A stretch of DNA of 64,000 nucleotides from Cryomorpha sp963748925 (GCA_963748925.1 CAVVKG010000003.1:1-64000), one strand, 5' to 3'; counted from the first letter of the stretch, positions 44,034 to 53,470 are shown. The notes: a model not told the origin generated them from the sequence alone. Made by a program: numbers and translations.

Positions 44034-45767
44034 TAGAAAAAACTTATAAATCCAAAATGGATTTTGCCGCTTCGGATTTCAATTTGGTTGTTAAATTGTT
44101 TACCTAATGCGTAAGTTAACGAAAAAATACCTGCATTCGTTTCGAAATTTATTCCGGCTCCAAATCCAAAGGGCTCATCGCTAATTTTTTCATCTATCGA
44201 TCTATTCTCATAAATACCTTGATCGAAGAAAACAAAAACGTTGGAATTTTCCTCAAGTATAAATCGGTATTCTATTGTTCCCACGGCATATCCCGAGGCG
44301 AATATGGATTGTTCATTAAACCCCCGAAGCGTCTTTAACCCTCCTATACGGTAAATTTCATTTCGAAACATGTTGTCGTTTAAGAGGTATTCACCTCTCA
44401 CCCTCAGCAAGATGGTAGACCGAACTCCGATGGGAATATAAGTTCCGGTGTTGAGCTTTATATTATATATGTCGCTTTTTAGATCTAAATTGTCGTATTC
44501 GCTTTCTTCGACTTCCTGATTTTTGAGAATTTGTTTCTGACCAGCGGCCACTGAAGTTTCAACAAAAAAACCTTTTGTTGGGTTGAAGCGGTAATCCAGA
44601 TTACGCAAGTTTAAGCCAATGCCATACATATTGGTGCGTGAATCGATGTACTGATCGATTGAAAATGCTTCGGATGAAATGACATTTGCCTGATTGTTTT
44701 CGTAAAAAACACGAGCAAAATTACCTCCTTGAAAAAAGTATTGGAGGCCTACCAATGAGTTGACCTGGCTAAATAGAGTATCTCGCCTGTAAAGGTTAAA
44801 TGAAAGCTCACTTCCAATAGGGAGGTTGAAGAGAAAGGGATAAGCAAAATCCAGATTAAGCTCCTGAGTTCTGGATTGAAGTCTTTCCCATTTTACATTG
44901 ATTGATTCGCCTCTTTTAAAGCTATTAAGCAAGTTGAGCTCAATATCACCTGTAATGATTGTTTGACCTGTTTCGTTATCGGGAAGTATACCCAGTATTC
45001 CATTGAAGTTACTCGCCTTTTTAGGATCCAGATAAAGGTAAATGTCTGCCTTCCCGGGACGCATGCCTACTTCATATGGTTTTATGACCCGCACAAATGG
45101 TAATTCCTTGAGCCTTCCGGGGATCTTGTTGAGAGTGTTTTGATTATAAGGTACATCTGTTCGTAAGCCCAGAGTAGTTTTGTAGGTAAGTTCGGTTTGT
45201 TTTTACATCACCTTTTAGGATAATGCTATCTATTAAAGTGTAGTCATTCAGATCCATGTTAATTCTCGCATCTATTGAGTTATCTGATAAAACTACGCTA
45301 TCCAGATAGAGAGAGGCAAATGGAAAGCCGTGGTTTTCGGCAATCTGTTAATGAACCCTCCATTAATTTCGTAAGGGCTCGGGGCGAAAAAGGTTCGTGT
45401 TCGGTAGAGTTTTTCTCTAAATCCGACTGAGGTGAGGTATTCTTCAGGTATATAGCCTTTTTTAAGATTTGCCCACTATATTTTTCTCCAAAGGTTAAGA
45501 AGGCAGTAATCGAATCTTGTTTCCAATAGAGAGAATCAAAACCGGCAGTGAGATAGCCCTCTTCAATAATTTTGAAGCGTAGCTCGGCCAATTTATTTCG
45601 GCATCGGTAGAATCCTGATAGCTTAATTTATCCGGCAGGTTAAACTTTTCGGGAATTGGCTGGTTTGTTTGTATATATAGAAAGGATTCCTGAGCTATGA
45701 GCTGATCGATTTCAGCAAGCGAGCCAAGTAACAGGCAAATGGAACATATTAAAAATGATTTATTCAA
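44033..45767 (-). pseudogene. Omp85/TamA-like surface protein with four frameshifts in the POTRA region
   Basis: The C-terminal 354 residues (45094-44033) form an intact Omp85 barrel ending in Phe, with IYRIGGLKTLRGFNE as the conserved GxxxLRG element. The N-terminal part starts at 45767 with a signal peptide (cleavage near QLIAQ), but its POTRA-type domains are spread over several frames. I could rebuild them by adding one base near 45596, in the A6 tract at 45458-45463, near 45344, and in the A4 tract at 45178-45181. The result is a plausible protein of about 578 residues. All four changes are one-base losses, three of them beside homopolymers. Either this stretch is poorly sequenced or the POTRA half has decayed. 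TamA/BamA proteins insert or translocate outer-membrane proteins. It heads the chain with the L,D-transpeptidase, rmuC, GWxTD and rlmB. Confidence 0.75.
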
Positions 45768-45838
45768 AAGAAAAGGTAAAACTTAAGAATAACTGGATTA
45801 ATATTTAGTTATTGTGAAAGACAAAGAATCAAATTTAA

Positions 45839-45867
45839 TTGCATTTATTTCGTTTACACTATCTTTG
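45839..45867 (+). promoter_or_regulatory. Bacteroidota-type promoter for the small lipoprotein and ytxJ
   Basis: TTG at 45839-45841, an 18-base spacer and TATCTTTG at 45860-45867 match the -33 TTG and -7 TAnnTTTG elements. Transcription should start near 45872, about 18 bases before the ATG at 45890. On the other strand TAAATTTG (complement of 45830-45837) could serve the Omp85 gene, though no -33 element fits it. Confidence 0.7.
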
Positions 45868-45889
45868 TACTTATATTCTATTTAAAGAA

Positions 45890-46024
45890 ATGAAAAGAAC
45901 CGCCTTATTTATCGCGCTATTGTTTGCTGCAGCAACATTGTTTTCATCTTGTCGCACGCAGAAAAAAGCCTGCGCAGCCTACAGCAATGTTGAGCAGACT
46001 TCGGGAAATCAATCTAATAGTTGA
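45890..46024 (+). CDS. Small lipoprotein (44 residues)
   Basis: The product starts MKRTALFIALLFAAATLFSS and has a lipobox Cys at residue 21, leaving a mature peptide of about 24 residues (CRTQKKACAAYSNVEQTSG). The ATG at 45890 is preferred over an upstream start at 45839 because it directly precedes the signal sequence and follows the promoter. Its stop overlaps the ytxJ start (TGATG), so the two form a coupled pair. Function unknown. Confidence 0.7.
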   Translation: MKRTALFIALLFAAATLFSSCRTQKKACAAYSNVEQTSGNQSNS

Positions 46025-46383
46025 TGTCCATTTGGAAACCAATATCTTCCGAGGAAGATTTACAGAATCTGATTTCGGGTTCTGAAATCGGCTCAGGAAA
46101 TTATTTTCTTATTTTAAAGCATAGCAACCGTTGTGCAATAAGTTCAATGGCTAAAAACAGATTGGAAAGAAGTCCCGATCCGAGGATTAGCTATTTTATT
46201 ATTGATGTAATTGGAGACCGTCCTATCAGCAATTCATTAGCTAACCTTGCCGGTGTAAGTCATGAATCTCCTCAAGCTTTCCTTTACAATGGTTCTGTTC
46301 TTATTGACGTTAAAAGCCATATGGCGATTAGCCCCGGAGAGCTTTCAAAGCGAATAGATTCGCTTATTCAAATTCAAACGTAA
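46024..46383 (+). CDS. ytxJ: Bacilliredoxin-type protein YtxJ
   Basis: The 119-residue thioredoxin-like protein has the single active Cys in KHSNRCAISS (Cys37) and the typical ESPQAFLYNGSVLIDVKSHM end region. YtxJ-type monothiol bacilliredoxins remove bacillithiol from proteins, implying bacillithiol as the low-molecular thiol (family knowledge). The ATG at 46024 overlaps the stop of the preceding small lipoprotein gene; an in-frame TTG at 46021 is unlikely. Its 3' end overlaps the convergent osmC gene by 20 bases. Confidence 0.88.
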   Translation: MSIWKPISSEEDLQNLISGSEIGSGNYFLILKHSNRCAISSMAKNRLERSPDPRISYFIIDVIGDRPISNSLANLAGVSHESPQAFLYNGSVLIDVKSHMAISPGELSKRIDSLIQIQT

Positions 46384-46771
46384 TATCCTGAATTAGGTCT
46401 GGGTGGAGGCTTTTAGCCACCGGACAATTCAAAGCAACCTTTTTCAAAATTTCTTTTTGTTTTTCTGAGTATTCTTGCTGGGGAAAGTAAAGTTTTACTT
46501 GTATAGTATCTATACGGCGCGGGTTAGGTGCCATAATCTTAGTTATGTCTGCCTTGATTTCGCCTAGAACAAATGAATGATTATTTGCAGCAATGCCCAT
46601 CATGGTTATCATGCAAGCCGCCAGTGAGGTGGCAGCGAGGTCAGTAGGTGAAAACAATTCACCTTTGCCATGGTTGTCTGTTGGAGCATCGGTTTGAATA
46701 ATAGTTCCAGATTTGGAATGCTTCATTTCAGTTCTTAAATTGCCTTGATAAATTATCTCTGCAGTTGCCAT
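46364..46771 (-). CDS. OsmC-family peroxide reductase
   Basis: The 135-residue protein contains both redox-active cysteines of the OsmC/Ohr family: Cys53 in SLAACMITMMG and Cys116 in LNCPVAKSLHPD. It should reduce organic or inorganic peroxides; the sequence resembles the YhfA/OsmC branch more than Ohr. Two oxidative-stress genes (ytxJ and this one) face each other with overlapping 3' ends. Confidence 0.9.
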   Translation of the reverse strand: MATAEIIYQGNLRTEMKHSKSGTIIQTDAPTDNHGKGELFSPTDLAATSLAACMITMMGIAANNHSFVLGEIKADITKIMAPNPRRIDTIQVKLYFPQQEYSEKQKEILKKVALNCPVAKSLHPDLIQDITFEFE

Positions 46772-46777
46772 ATATAT

Positions 46778-46785
46778 TACATTTG
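46778..46785 (+). promoter_or_regulatory. Candidate -7 element TACATTTG for the OMP-lipA pair
   Basis: TACATTTG matches TAnnTTTG exactly and lies 34 bases before the start of the following gene. No TTG occurs at the usual -33 distance, so the promoter is incomplete by consensus. It starts only 6 bases outside the osmC start codon. Confidence 0.45.
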
Positions 46786-46819
46786 AAACTGCTAAATTAG
46801 CACTCCTATTTAAATTAAA

Positions 46820-47584
46820 GTGTTGAAATTAAAGTTATATATACTGGTTGTCTCCTTTGTCTTACCGTTTTTGGTATTTGGCCAAACACAGGAAGAGACT
46901 ATTTTTGACGAAGCAACTATCATCTACAGCAACTCGGTATATGGTGGTGCTATTTTGCACACTAATGGCTGGGGTGGACACGTTACTTTCGGTAAAGGTA
47001 TTACCGCTTTCAAATCCCGAATTCTCCAATTTGATATGGTTGGTATGAAGCATACCAAAGAAATTCGAAGTTTCAATCCGTACTCGGAACAAACACGAAG
47101 TTACATCTTTGGAAAGCTGAATTACTTCTTCATTCTCCGTCCTTCAATAGGTCAGCGCGTGGTTAGTTTTGATAAAATTAGAAAATCAGGAGTTTCGGTA
47201 GGTTATAATTGGAGAGTGGGTCCTTCCTTGGGTTTTACGCGTCCCGTATATTTAGAAATCGGCGTGCCGGGAAATTCTTTTCCTTTCGAAGATGTAATAG
47301 TTGAGAAATATGATCCTGAAAGACACACGTTTGATGAGATCTTGGGAAGAGCCGGCGGATTAAAAGGTTTCAATGAATTGAAATTAAAACCTGGTTTGTA
47401 TGGAGCGTTTGCAGTAAATTTTGAATACGATGCAGACAGAGAAGGGTTGAAAGGTATAGAAGTTGGAGCTACAGTTGATTATTATCCACTTGGAGATGTC
47501 GAAATCATGGCTTTTGCAGAAAATTATCAATTATTTGTGAACTTCTATGTTTGCATTCAGTTCGGAAAAAAATTCAATAAATAA
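46820..47584 (+). CDS. Predicted outer-membrane protein upstream of lipA
   Basis: The 254-residue product has a signal peptide (VVSFVLPFLVFGQ) and a body of alternating hydrophobic strands (GGHVTFGKGI, RSYIFGKLNYFFILRP, GATVDYYPLGDVEIMAF), ending in FGKKFNK, so a small beta-barrel is likely. I recognise no named family. The start is GTG at 46820 or TTG at 46823; no ATG precedes the signal peptide. Its stop lies 4 bases before the lipA ATG, suggesting co-expression. Confidence 0.78.
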   Translation: MLKLKLYILVVSFVLPFLVFGQTQEETIFDEATIIYSNSVYGGAILHTNGWGGHVTFGKGITAFKSRILQFDMVGMKHTKEIRSFNPYSEQTRSYIFGKLNYFFILRPSIGQRVVSFDKIRKSGVSVGYNWRVGPSLGFTRPVYLEIGVPGNSFPFEDVIVEKYDPERHTFDEILGRAGGLKGFNELKLKPGLYGAFAVNFEYDADREGLKGIEVGATVDYYPLGDVEIMAFAENYQLFVNFYVCIQFGKKFNK

Positions 47585-47588
47585 TTTA

Positions 47589-48455
47589 ATGATTGAAACC
47601 TTAGAGAGACCCATTAAAATTCAAAAGCCAAAGTGGCTTAGAGTTAAACTTCCGACGGGTGAGGCGTTTAAAAAGGTAAGGAAGATTGTAGATGAGCACA
47701 AGCTCCACACCATTTGCGAAAGCGGGAGTTGCCCAAATATGGGTGAGTGCTGGGGTGCCGGAACTGCTACGTTTATGATTCTTGGAAATATCTGCACACG
47801 TTCTTGTGGGTTTTGCGCAGTAGAAACGGGTCGCCCGGGTATTGTTGATGAATTTGAACCAGGAAAGGTAGCCAGATCAGTGAAATTGATGGATGTAAAA
47901 CATTGTGTTATAACATCTGTGGATAGAGATGACCTTGCAGATGGAGGGAGTTTAATATGGGAACAGACGGTTAACGCCATACGTCATCAATCGCCTACCA
48001 CCACACTGGAAACTTTGATTCCTGATTTTGCAGGTAACTGGTCAAATCTGCAGCGGATAATTGATGTGGCTCCTGAAATTGTATCTCACAATCTTGAGAC
48101 GGTTAGACGTCTTACAAAACAGGTAAGAATACAAGCGAAGTACGATCGGAGTCTAGAAGTTTTAAGACGCTTAAAGAAGGGAGGTATGCGTACTAAATCA
48201 GGTGTTATGCTTGGATTAGGAGAAACAGAAAATGAAGTTATTGAAACTATGGATGATTTGCGTTCTGTGAATGTAGATATCTTAACCTTAGGTCAGTACC
48301 TCCAGCCTACACGTAAACACTTACCGGTACATTCGTTCATTACTCCAGAGAAGTTTGCCGAATACCGGGAGATAGGTTTGGAGAAAGGATTTAGATATGT
48401 AGAGAGCGGGCCATTGGTTCGTTCTTCTTATCATGCAGAGAAACATTTATTTTGA
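47589..48455 (+). CDS. lipA: Lipoyl synthase
   Basis: The 288-residue radical-SAM enzyme inserts two sulfurs into octanoyl groups to make lipoyl cofactor. The auxiliary cluster cysteines are CESGSCPNMGEC (Cys43, Cys48, Cys54) and the radical-SAM cluster is CTRSCGFC (Cys69, Cys73, Cys76). The conserved C-terminal RSSYHAEKH supplies the serine ligand. The ATG at 47589 gives the normal N terminus; an upstream extension to 47547 would overlap the preceding gene and lacks family support. Confidence 0.96.
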   Translation: MIETLERPIKIQKPKWLRVKLPTGEAFKKVRKIVDEHKLHTICESGSCPNMGECWGAGTATFMILGNICTRSCGFCAVETGRPGIVDEFEPGKVARSVKLMDVKHCVITSVDRDDLADGGSLIWEQTVNAIRHQSPTTTLETLIPDFAGNWSNLQRIIDVAPEIVSHNLETVRRLTKQVRIQAKYDRSLEVLRRLKKGGMRTKSGVMLGLGETENEVIETMDDLRSVNVDILTLGQYLQPTRKHLPVHSFITPEKFAEYREIGLEKGFRYVESGPLVRSSYHAEKHLF

Positions 48456-48575
48456 GATGTTAAGAATTAAAAGAAATTGATCTTTATGTATACGGCTCAA
48501 ATCAATAGTATTAACTATTTTTAGCCTTTGCAAAAAAGACACATTGCGAATTAGTTGAAATCAAACAATAAACAG

Positions 48576-51500
48576 ATGAAGTTCAGAATTTTACTTTTTT
48601 CAATCACCACTATTGCACTCGGTGCTACTGCTTGGGTTGGCTTTAAAGGATGCTGTGATCAGGATGAAACGGGCAATGCCTATATTCCGCGCAGCGAGTT
48701 TCAGACAGCCCAGGGCATTAAAGGTGCATTTGAGTATTATAAGTCGATTAAATCAAATATTTACACCGGTGAGATCGAAACCGAAGACTTTCTGAGCATG
48801 AAGAAAGCGGTTCGGTCGGTCGATAAGAAACAGAGTCTATCCAAAAATGCAGATGTGAATTGGCTTTCGATGGGTCCAACGAATGTTGGTGGTCGAACCA
48901 GAGCCATCTTGCCTTTTCCCAATGAGGTCAATACATTACTTGCAGGTGGAGTTTCGGGAGGGTTGTTTAAAACAACTAACGCTGGTCAGAATTGGCAGCG
49001 CATAACAACATTTGATGAAAATCTTGTTGTAAGTTCAATTGCCATGATAGGCAACGGAGCTATATATGTGAGCACTGGTAATAGCCGGGAAGGTATTTCC
49101 GGATCCAAGTCATCCGGATTTATGGGAGGCGGTTTATTTGTCTCTACCGACCAGGCTGCTACCTGGAGTCTGGTTAGCGACTTTGCTCCTGATCCTTTTG
49201 ATCCGAGCAGCGATTGGACTTTCGTTAATAATATCGTTGCTGATGGAAGCAACCCCGACCGATTGTGGATCGGAGCGGATTTTGGACTTTATCCTTATAT
49301 TCATGGATCTAATGAACTAGGTGATTTGCCAAATGGTTTAACTCCGCAGTCTGTAAAAGATTTGGCTATTTCAACTGATGGTGATCATATTATTGTGTCA
49401 GCTGGTCCTCGAGTTTTTGTTTCTACAGATGCAGGGGCAAACTTTGAACAGGTTAATGGTAGTGATGAGCCTGTATTACCAAGCAGTGGTTTTGGAGCAA
49501 TTGATCTGGATATTTCACCTGATGATAAGAATTTTATGGTTGCCTGCCTTCCAACAGGAGGCGGATCTTTATTGGGAATATTTGTTACTCAAAATGCAGG
49601 GCAAACATGGAACACCATAGCTCCTTCGAGCAATGGCGGTACTTCCCCTGTATTCGCTCCGTTTAGTAATTCTATATCTACGCAAGGTAATTATGATAAT
49701 ATGGTTACCATTGCTCCAGGCACAAATGCGCAGGGAGATAATGAAATTATAATGGGTGGGATTCGCTTATACAAGTACACATTGCCACAGAATACTACTC
49801 CAGGAATATTTCTATGGGAGGGTATAAACGCAAACTTTGCATCTTCTCCTGGTCAGGCACCAAGCCCGCTGTATGTTCATTCAGATATTCATACCCATGC
49901 ATGGGATGCCTCAGGCCGACTTTATATTGGCTGTGATGGTGGGATTTTCAGGTCAGACGACCGAGGGTCAACATGGACAAGCATTAACAACAACTATACG
50001 ACAACCCAGTATTATGCGATAGCCTTTACTCCGCTCGGACAAGTGCTTGGTGGCTTGCAAGACAACGGGTCCTTATGGACTTCATTGGCAGGCGCAAATG
50101 CAGGACAAGCCGTTCAGTTTACGGGTGGTGACGGTTTTTCATGTGAAATATCTCAGGAACTTCCAAACTTTATGTTTTCTACTATTTATAATGGTGCAGT
50201 ATTCCGCTCAGCCACGGGAGGTAGCAACGTCACTTCTGTTGGTAATTTGAATGATGTTTCAAGTGGTGGTGGTAGCGATTTCTTTACTGATATCGCTCTT
50301 CACGAAAACATAAATAATCAGTTTTCTGAATCATTCATTAATTATATACCCAATCTAGATGATCCTTACCTTCAACTTATTCCGGATGGAGGATTTGAGC
50401 TAACCGCAAATGGAGATACCATTATCGGTAAAGTTCCAGCTGGTACACAAATTGTAATAGAGGGTGATGATAGTGAAATAGAGGTATCACAGGTCCTTAC
50501 AGAAGATCTTAATTTTTATTCATATTTCGTAAGGTCGCTTGATGGTGAGGAATTTGTTTACCATAATATTGGTGATACAGCGAGGGTTAAAGAGGTTGCT
50601 CAATTTATGCTTGCTGCGGCGCTTTCAAATGGAGTATATGTTACGCGCGAGCCACTTAAGGTTAATGGAGTTCCTCAATGGTTTAAAATCTCCACCAGTG
50701 ATAATTCAAACCCATCTTCTCTGGAATATTCTCCAGATGGCGATCATCTTTATGTTGGCTTTGACTCTGGAAAATTGGTTCGCTTCTCTGGATTTAACAG
50801 CGCATGGGAGCCTGAGGAACTGCAGTTTAATAACCCAAGTTTTGCTCTTACGAAAACGACAATTTACAATGGATCAGGTGTTGTAACTGATATCGAAGTG
50901 GATTACTCGCAAGGAAGAGGTACCACCGGCGGCGATCCTGCCAGTGAAAGGGTTGCTATTTCTATAGGTAACTATGGAGGAAACGGCAAAGTTAGAATTT
51001 CTGATAATGCGGCTTCGACAACAGGTGCCAGCACTTTCCAGAATGCCTGGAATGTTGATAACAGTATAACCGGTATGCCTTGTTATACAGTTGTGATGGA
51101 TGTGAACAACCCTGATATCCTTATGGTAGGTACTGAGTTTGGTGTTTGGTATACAGACAACAACGGAGACTCTTGGACATCAGCCAACAACGGCGACATG
51201 AATCGTGTTCCTGTATTTGATCTTAGACAACAAAAACTTCCGAATTGGAAAGTGAATAATAGCGGTGTTGTTTATGCAGGTTCTCACGGTCGTGGTATAT
51301 TCAGAACAGATTACTTACTCGATCCTGCAACTGGTCTTGATGGCGATATTGCAGAACTACCAGCACTTAGCAAATTGAAAATTTACCCGAACCCGGTAAC
51401 GGCCAATGGAACAATTCAATTTGATCTTGGGGTAAACGAGAATGTTAGTTTATTTATTTATTCTCTGGATGGACGTCTTGTTCAGTCAAGTTCTAATCAG

Positions 51501-51626
51501 CGTATAGAGCAGGGTTTAAAGAAAGAGATTCGATTTAATTCCAACGATCTTGCACCTGGTACTTACATTGTTCAAGTTAAAGCTGGAAATTATATAGAAA
51601 CTGGCAAGTTTGTGAAAACTCGTTAA
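48576..51626 (+). CDS. Secreted BNR/VPS10-type protein with type A T9SS sorting domain
   Basis: The 1016-residue protein has an N-terminal hydrophobic signal (RILLFSITTIALGATAWVGF), then a beta-propeller region with several Asp-box/BNR motifs (for example SDDRGSTWTS, TDNNGDSWTS, TQNAGQTWN). It ends in a type A T9SS sorting domain (LKIYPNPVTANGTIQFDLG, last about 75 residues). Such proteins resemble sortilin/glycosyl-hydrolase propellers; the ligand or substrate is unknown, and an enzyme activity cannot be claimed. A TTG seven codons upstream is less likely than the ATG. A TAGCCTTTG string about 50 bases upstream is one base too long for the -7 consensus. A strong terminator follows. Confidence 0.88.
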   Translation: MKFRILLFSITTIALGATAWVGFKGCCDQDETGNAYIPRSEFQTAQGIKGAFEYYKSIKSNIYTGEIETEDFLSMKKAVRSVDKKQSLSKNADVNWLSMGPTNVGGRTRAILPFPNEVNTLLAGGVSGGLFKTTNAGQNWQRITTFDENLVVSSIAMIGNGAIYVSTGNSREGISGSKSSGFMGGGLFVSTDQAATWSLVSDFAPDPFDPSSDWTFVNNIVADGSNPDRLWIGADFGLYPYIHGSNELGDLPNGLTPQSVKDLAISTDGDHIIVSAGPRVFVSTDAGANFEQVNGSDEPVLPSSGFGAIDLDISPDDKNFMVACLPTGGGSLLGIFVTQNAGQTWNTIAPSSNGGTSPVFAPFSNSISTQGNYDNMVTIAPGTNAQGDNEIIMGGIRLYKYTLPQNTTPGIFLWEGINANFASSPGQAPSPLYVHSDIHTHAWDASGRLYIGCDGGIFRSDDRGSTWTSINNNYTTTQYYAIAFTPLGQVLGGLQDNGSLWTSLAGANAGQAVQFTGGDGFSCEISQELPNFMFSTIYNGAVFRSATGGSNVTSVGNLNDVSSGGGSDFFTDIALHENINNQFSESFINYIPNLDDPYLQLIPDGGFELTANGDTIIGKVPAGTQIVIEGDDSEIEVSQVLTEDLNFYSYFVRSLDGEEFVYHNIGDTARVKEVAQFMLAAALSNGVYVTREPLKVNGVPQWFKISTSDNSNPSSLEYSPDGDHLYVGFDSGKLVRFSGFNSAWEPEELQFNNPSFALTKTTIYNGSGVVTDIEVDYSQGRGTTGGDPASERVAISIGNYGGNGKVRISDNAASTTGASTFQNAWNVDNSITGMPCYTVVMDVNNPDILMVGTEFGVWYTDNNGDSWTSANNGDMNRVPVFDLRQQKLPNWKVNNSGVVYAGSHGRGIFRTDYLLDPATGLDGDIAELPALSKLKIYPNPVTANGTIQFDLGVNENVSLFIYSLDGRLVQSSSNQRIEQGLKKEIRFNSNDLAPGTYIVQVKAGNYIETGKFVKTR

Positions 51627-51649
51627 GCTCTATTTGTAAATACTATTTT

Positions 51650-51679
51650 AAAAGGCCTTCTTTGTAAGGCCTTTTTTTT
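51650..51679 (+). terminator. Rho-independent terminator after the T9SS-secreted protein
   Basis: AAGGCCTT (51652-51659) and AAGGCCTT (51666-51673) pair as an 8-bp stem around a 6-base loop, followed by a T run to 51679. It is 24 bases after the stop of the upstream gene and only 5 bases before the gap start codon. Confidence 0.9.
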
Positions 51680-51684
51680 GTGTC

Positions 51685-52707
51685 ATGGAAAAGAAATTAC
51701 GTATTGCCTTGAATGGATTCGGCCGAATTGGTCGAGGCTTCTTACGCCAGTTAGTTGACTCAGATTATGGTTCGGAGATTGAAATAGTAGCCATAAATGA
51801 TCTTGGAAAAGCTCCTATTCTCGCTCATCTTCTTGAGTTTGATAGCGTGCACGGTAGGTTTTCTGGTACTGTTGAGGCATCGGAGAGGGGGATAATCGTT
51901 AATGGTTTGGAAATTCCACTTTTGAATGTTTCCGATCCTGCCGATCTGGACTGGCGCAATTTTTCGCCTGACGTTGTTGTGGAATGCACAGGCAGGTTTA
52001 AAACGGAAGAGCAGGCTTTGATGCATGTAAAAGCCGGTGCGCCCAGGGTAATAATAAGTGCTGTTGCGAAAGGAGAGAGCATTAAAACTATTGTACTTGG
52101 AGCAAATGAACACTTGTTAAACGGATCTGAAAAGGTAATTTCAAATGCTTCGTGTACGACCAATTGTGCAGCTCCTTTGGTAGATATAATTGACCGCAAC
52201 TTTGGGATTGAAAGCGGTTACATTACGACGGTCCATTCTTACACGAGCGATCAAACTCTTCACGATCGCCCACACGAAGATTTCCGCCGCGCTCGCGCAG
52301 CGGCCTTGTCAATTATACCAACGACGACTGGCGCAGCTAAAGCTATTACTCGGATTTTTCCTGATTTGAACGGCAGGCTTGGTGGTGCAGGCATAAGGGT
52401 GCCCGTTCCCAACGGATCGCTTACTGATATTACTTACATCGTTAGGGAGAAAACAAGTGTTGAACGAGTAAATCAAGTATTTGCGGAAGCAGCAGCAGAA
52501 GGAAGGTGGAAGGGTATTTTGGAATATACTGATAAGCCCATAGTGAGCATTGATGTGGTGGGCAACACCCATTCCTGTATTTATGACTCGTTGCTCACAT
52601 CAGTAATTGGAAATATGGTGAAAGTTGTAGGCTGGTATGACAATGAAGTTGGCTACTCCACACGACTTATTGACTTGGTTCGCTATTGGAGTAAACTTTG
52701 GGACTAG
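51685..52707 (+). CDS. gap: Type I glyceraldehyde-3-phosphate dehydrogenase
   Basis: The 340-residue enzyme oxidises glyceraldehyde 3-phosphate in glycolysis or its reverse in gluconeogenesis. The NAD(P)-binding start is NGFGRIGRGFLRQL (residues 10-23), the catalytic Cys157 lies in SNASCTTNCA, and His184 in TTVHSYTSDQ. A second GAPDH elsewhere in the genome is possible, as Bacteroidota often have two. Its 3' end overlaps the convergent lpxH gene by 41 bases. No promoter is visible between the terminator and the ATG. Confidence 0.95.
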   Translation: MEKKLRIALNGFGRIGRGFLRQLVDSDYGSEIEIVAINDLGKAPILAHLLEFDSVHGRFSGTVEASERGIIVNGLEIPLLNVSDPADLDWRNFSPDVVVECTGRFKTEEQALMHVKAGAPRVIISAVAKGESIKTIVLGANEHLLNGSEKVISNASCTTNCAAPLVDIIDRNFGIESGYITTVHSYTSDQTLHDRPHEDFRRARAAALSIIPTTTGAAKAITRIFPDLNGRLGGAGIRVPVPNGSLTDITYIVREKTSVERVNQVFAEAAAEGRWKGILEYTDKPIVSIDVVGNTHSCIYDSLLTSVIGNMVKVVGWYDNEVGYSTRLIDLVRYWSKLWD

Positions 52708-53449
52708 TTCCGTAACCCTTGATGTTAAACCCATTTTCGTCCAGCAAACCATATGAAAAATGGGTTATCCAATCACCAATATTAATGTACTCTCCACCGT
52801 TGTCGAGCTTGAGCTTCATCGGTAAATGTCTGTGTCCAAATACGAAATAATCAATATCTTCCTTTTTGGCTATTTCTTCGCAATAGATAGCGAGCCACTC
52901 GTTTTCTTTTCCAAGGAAGGTTTTGTCTTCCTCCTGACTTGACTTTCTGCTTTTCGATGAAAAGTAATCGGCGAGTCCAACTCCGAAATTTGGATGAAAC
53001 CGAGCGAACAGCCACTGGGAGATGGGCGCTCTGAAAACCTTCTTGATGAATTTGTAACCATGGTCGCCGGGACCTAATCCGTCGCCGTGCCCGATATATA
53101 AATTTTTCCCATTAAGCTCGCGGTAAATGGGGTTTGGATGCATAATGACGTTAAGTTCTTGTGGGATATAATCAAAGATCCACATATCGTGGTTTCCGAT
53201 AAACCAATGGATGGGTATTCCTGAATCGCTTATTTCAGCGAGTTTTCCCAAGATTCTCACATAGCCTCGGGGAACTACTGTTTTGTACTCGAACCAAAAA
53301 TCAAAAACATCACCGAGAATAAACAGCTCGGTAGCGTCCGTTTTTATTTCATCGAGCCAGGATACAATTCGCTTTTCCCTTACCAGGCTACTTTCCCGAT
53401 CGGGAGCTCCCAGGTGAAAATCTGATGCGAAATAATACTTGCCTGCCAT
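52667..53449 (-). CDS. lpxH: UDP-2,3-diacylglucosamine hydrolase
   Basis: The 260-residue metallophosphoesterase cleaves UDP-diacylglucosamine to lipid X in lipid A biosynthesis. All metal motifs are present: SDFHLG (Asp10, His12), GDVFDFW (Asp47), GNHD (Asn86, His87), HGDG and GHRH near residue 208. It lies 21 bases after the TlpA-like gene at the end of a chain that also holds lpxK, linking two lipid A steps. Confidence 0.93.
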   Translation of the reverse strand: MAGKYYFASDFHLGAPDRESSLVREKRIVSWLDEIKTDATELFILGDVFDFWFEYKTVVPRGYVRILGKLAEISDSGIPIHWFIGNHDMWIFDYIPQELNVIMHPNPIYRELNGKNLYIGHGDGLGPGDHGYKFIKKVFRAPISQWLFARFHPNFGVGLADYFSSKSRKSSQEEDKTFLGKENEWLAIYCEEIAKKEDIDYFVFGHRHLPMKLKLDNGGEYINIGDWITHFSYGLLDENGFNIKGYGTSPKVYSNSEPSQ

Positions 53450-53470
53450 TGAGGATATAAAGTTCAGAAA

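Noticed and set aside
46021..46383. Start of ytxJ at TTG 46021 and of rpsK at TTG 16905
   Set aside because: In both cases an ATG a few codons downstream gives the usual N terminus, and for ytxJ an overlap with the preceding stop codon.
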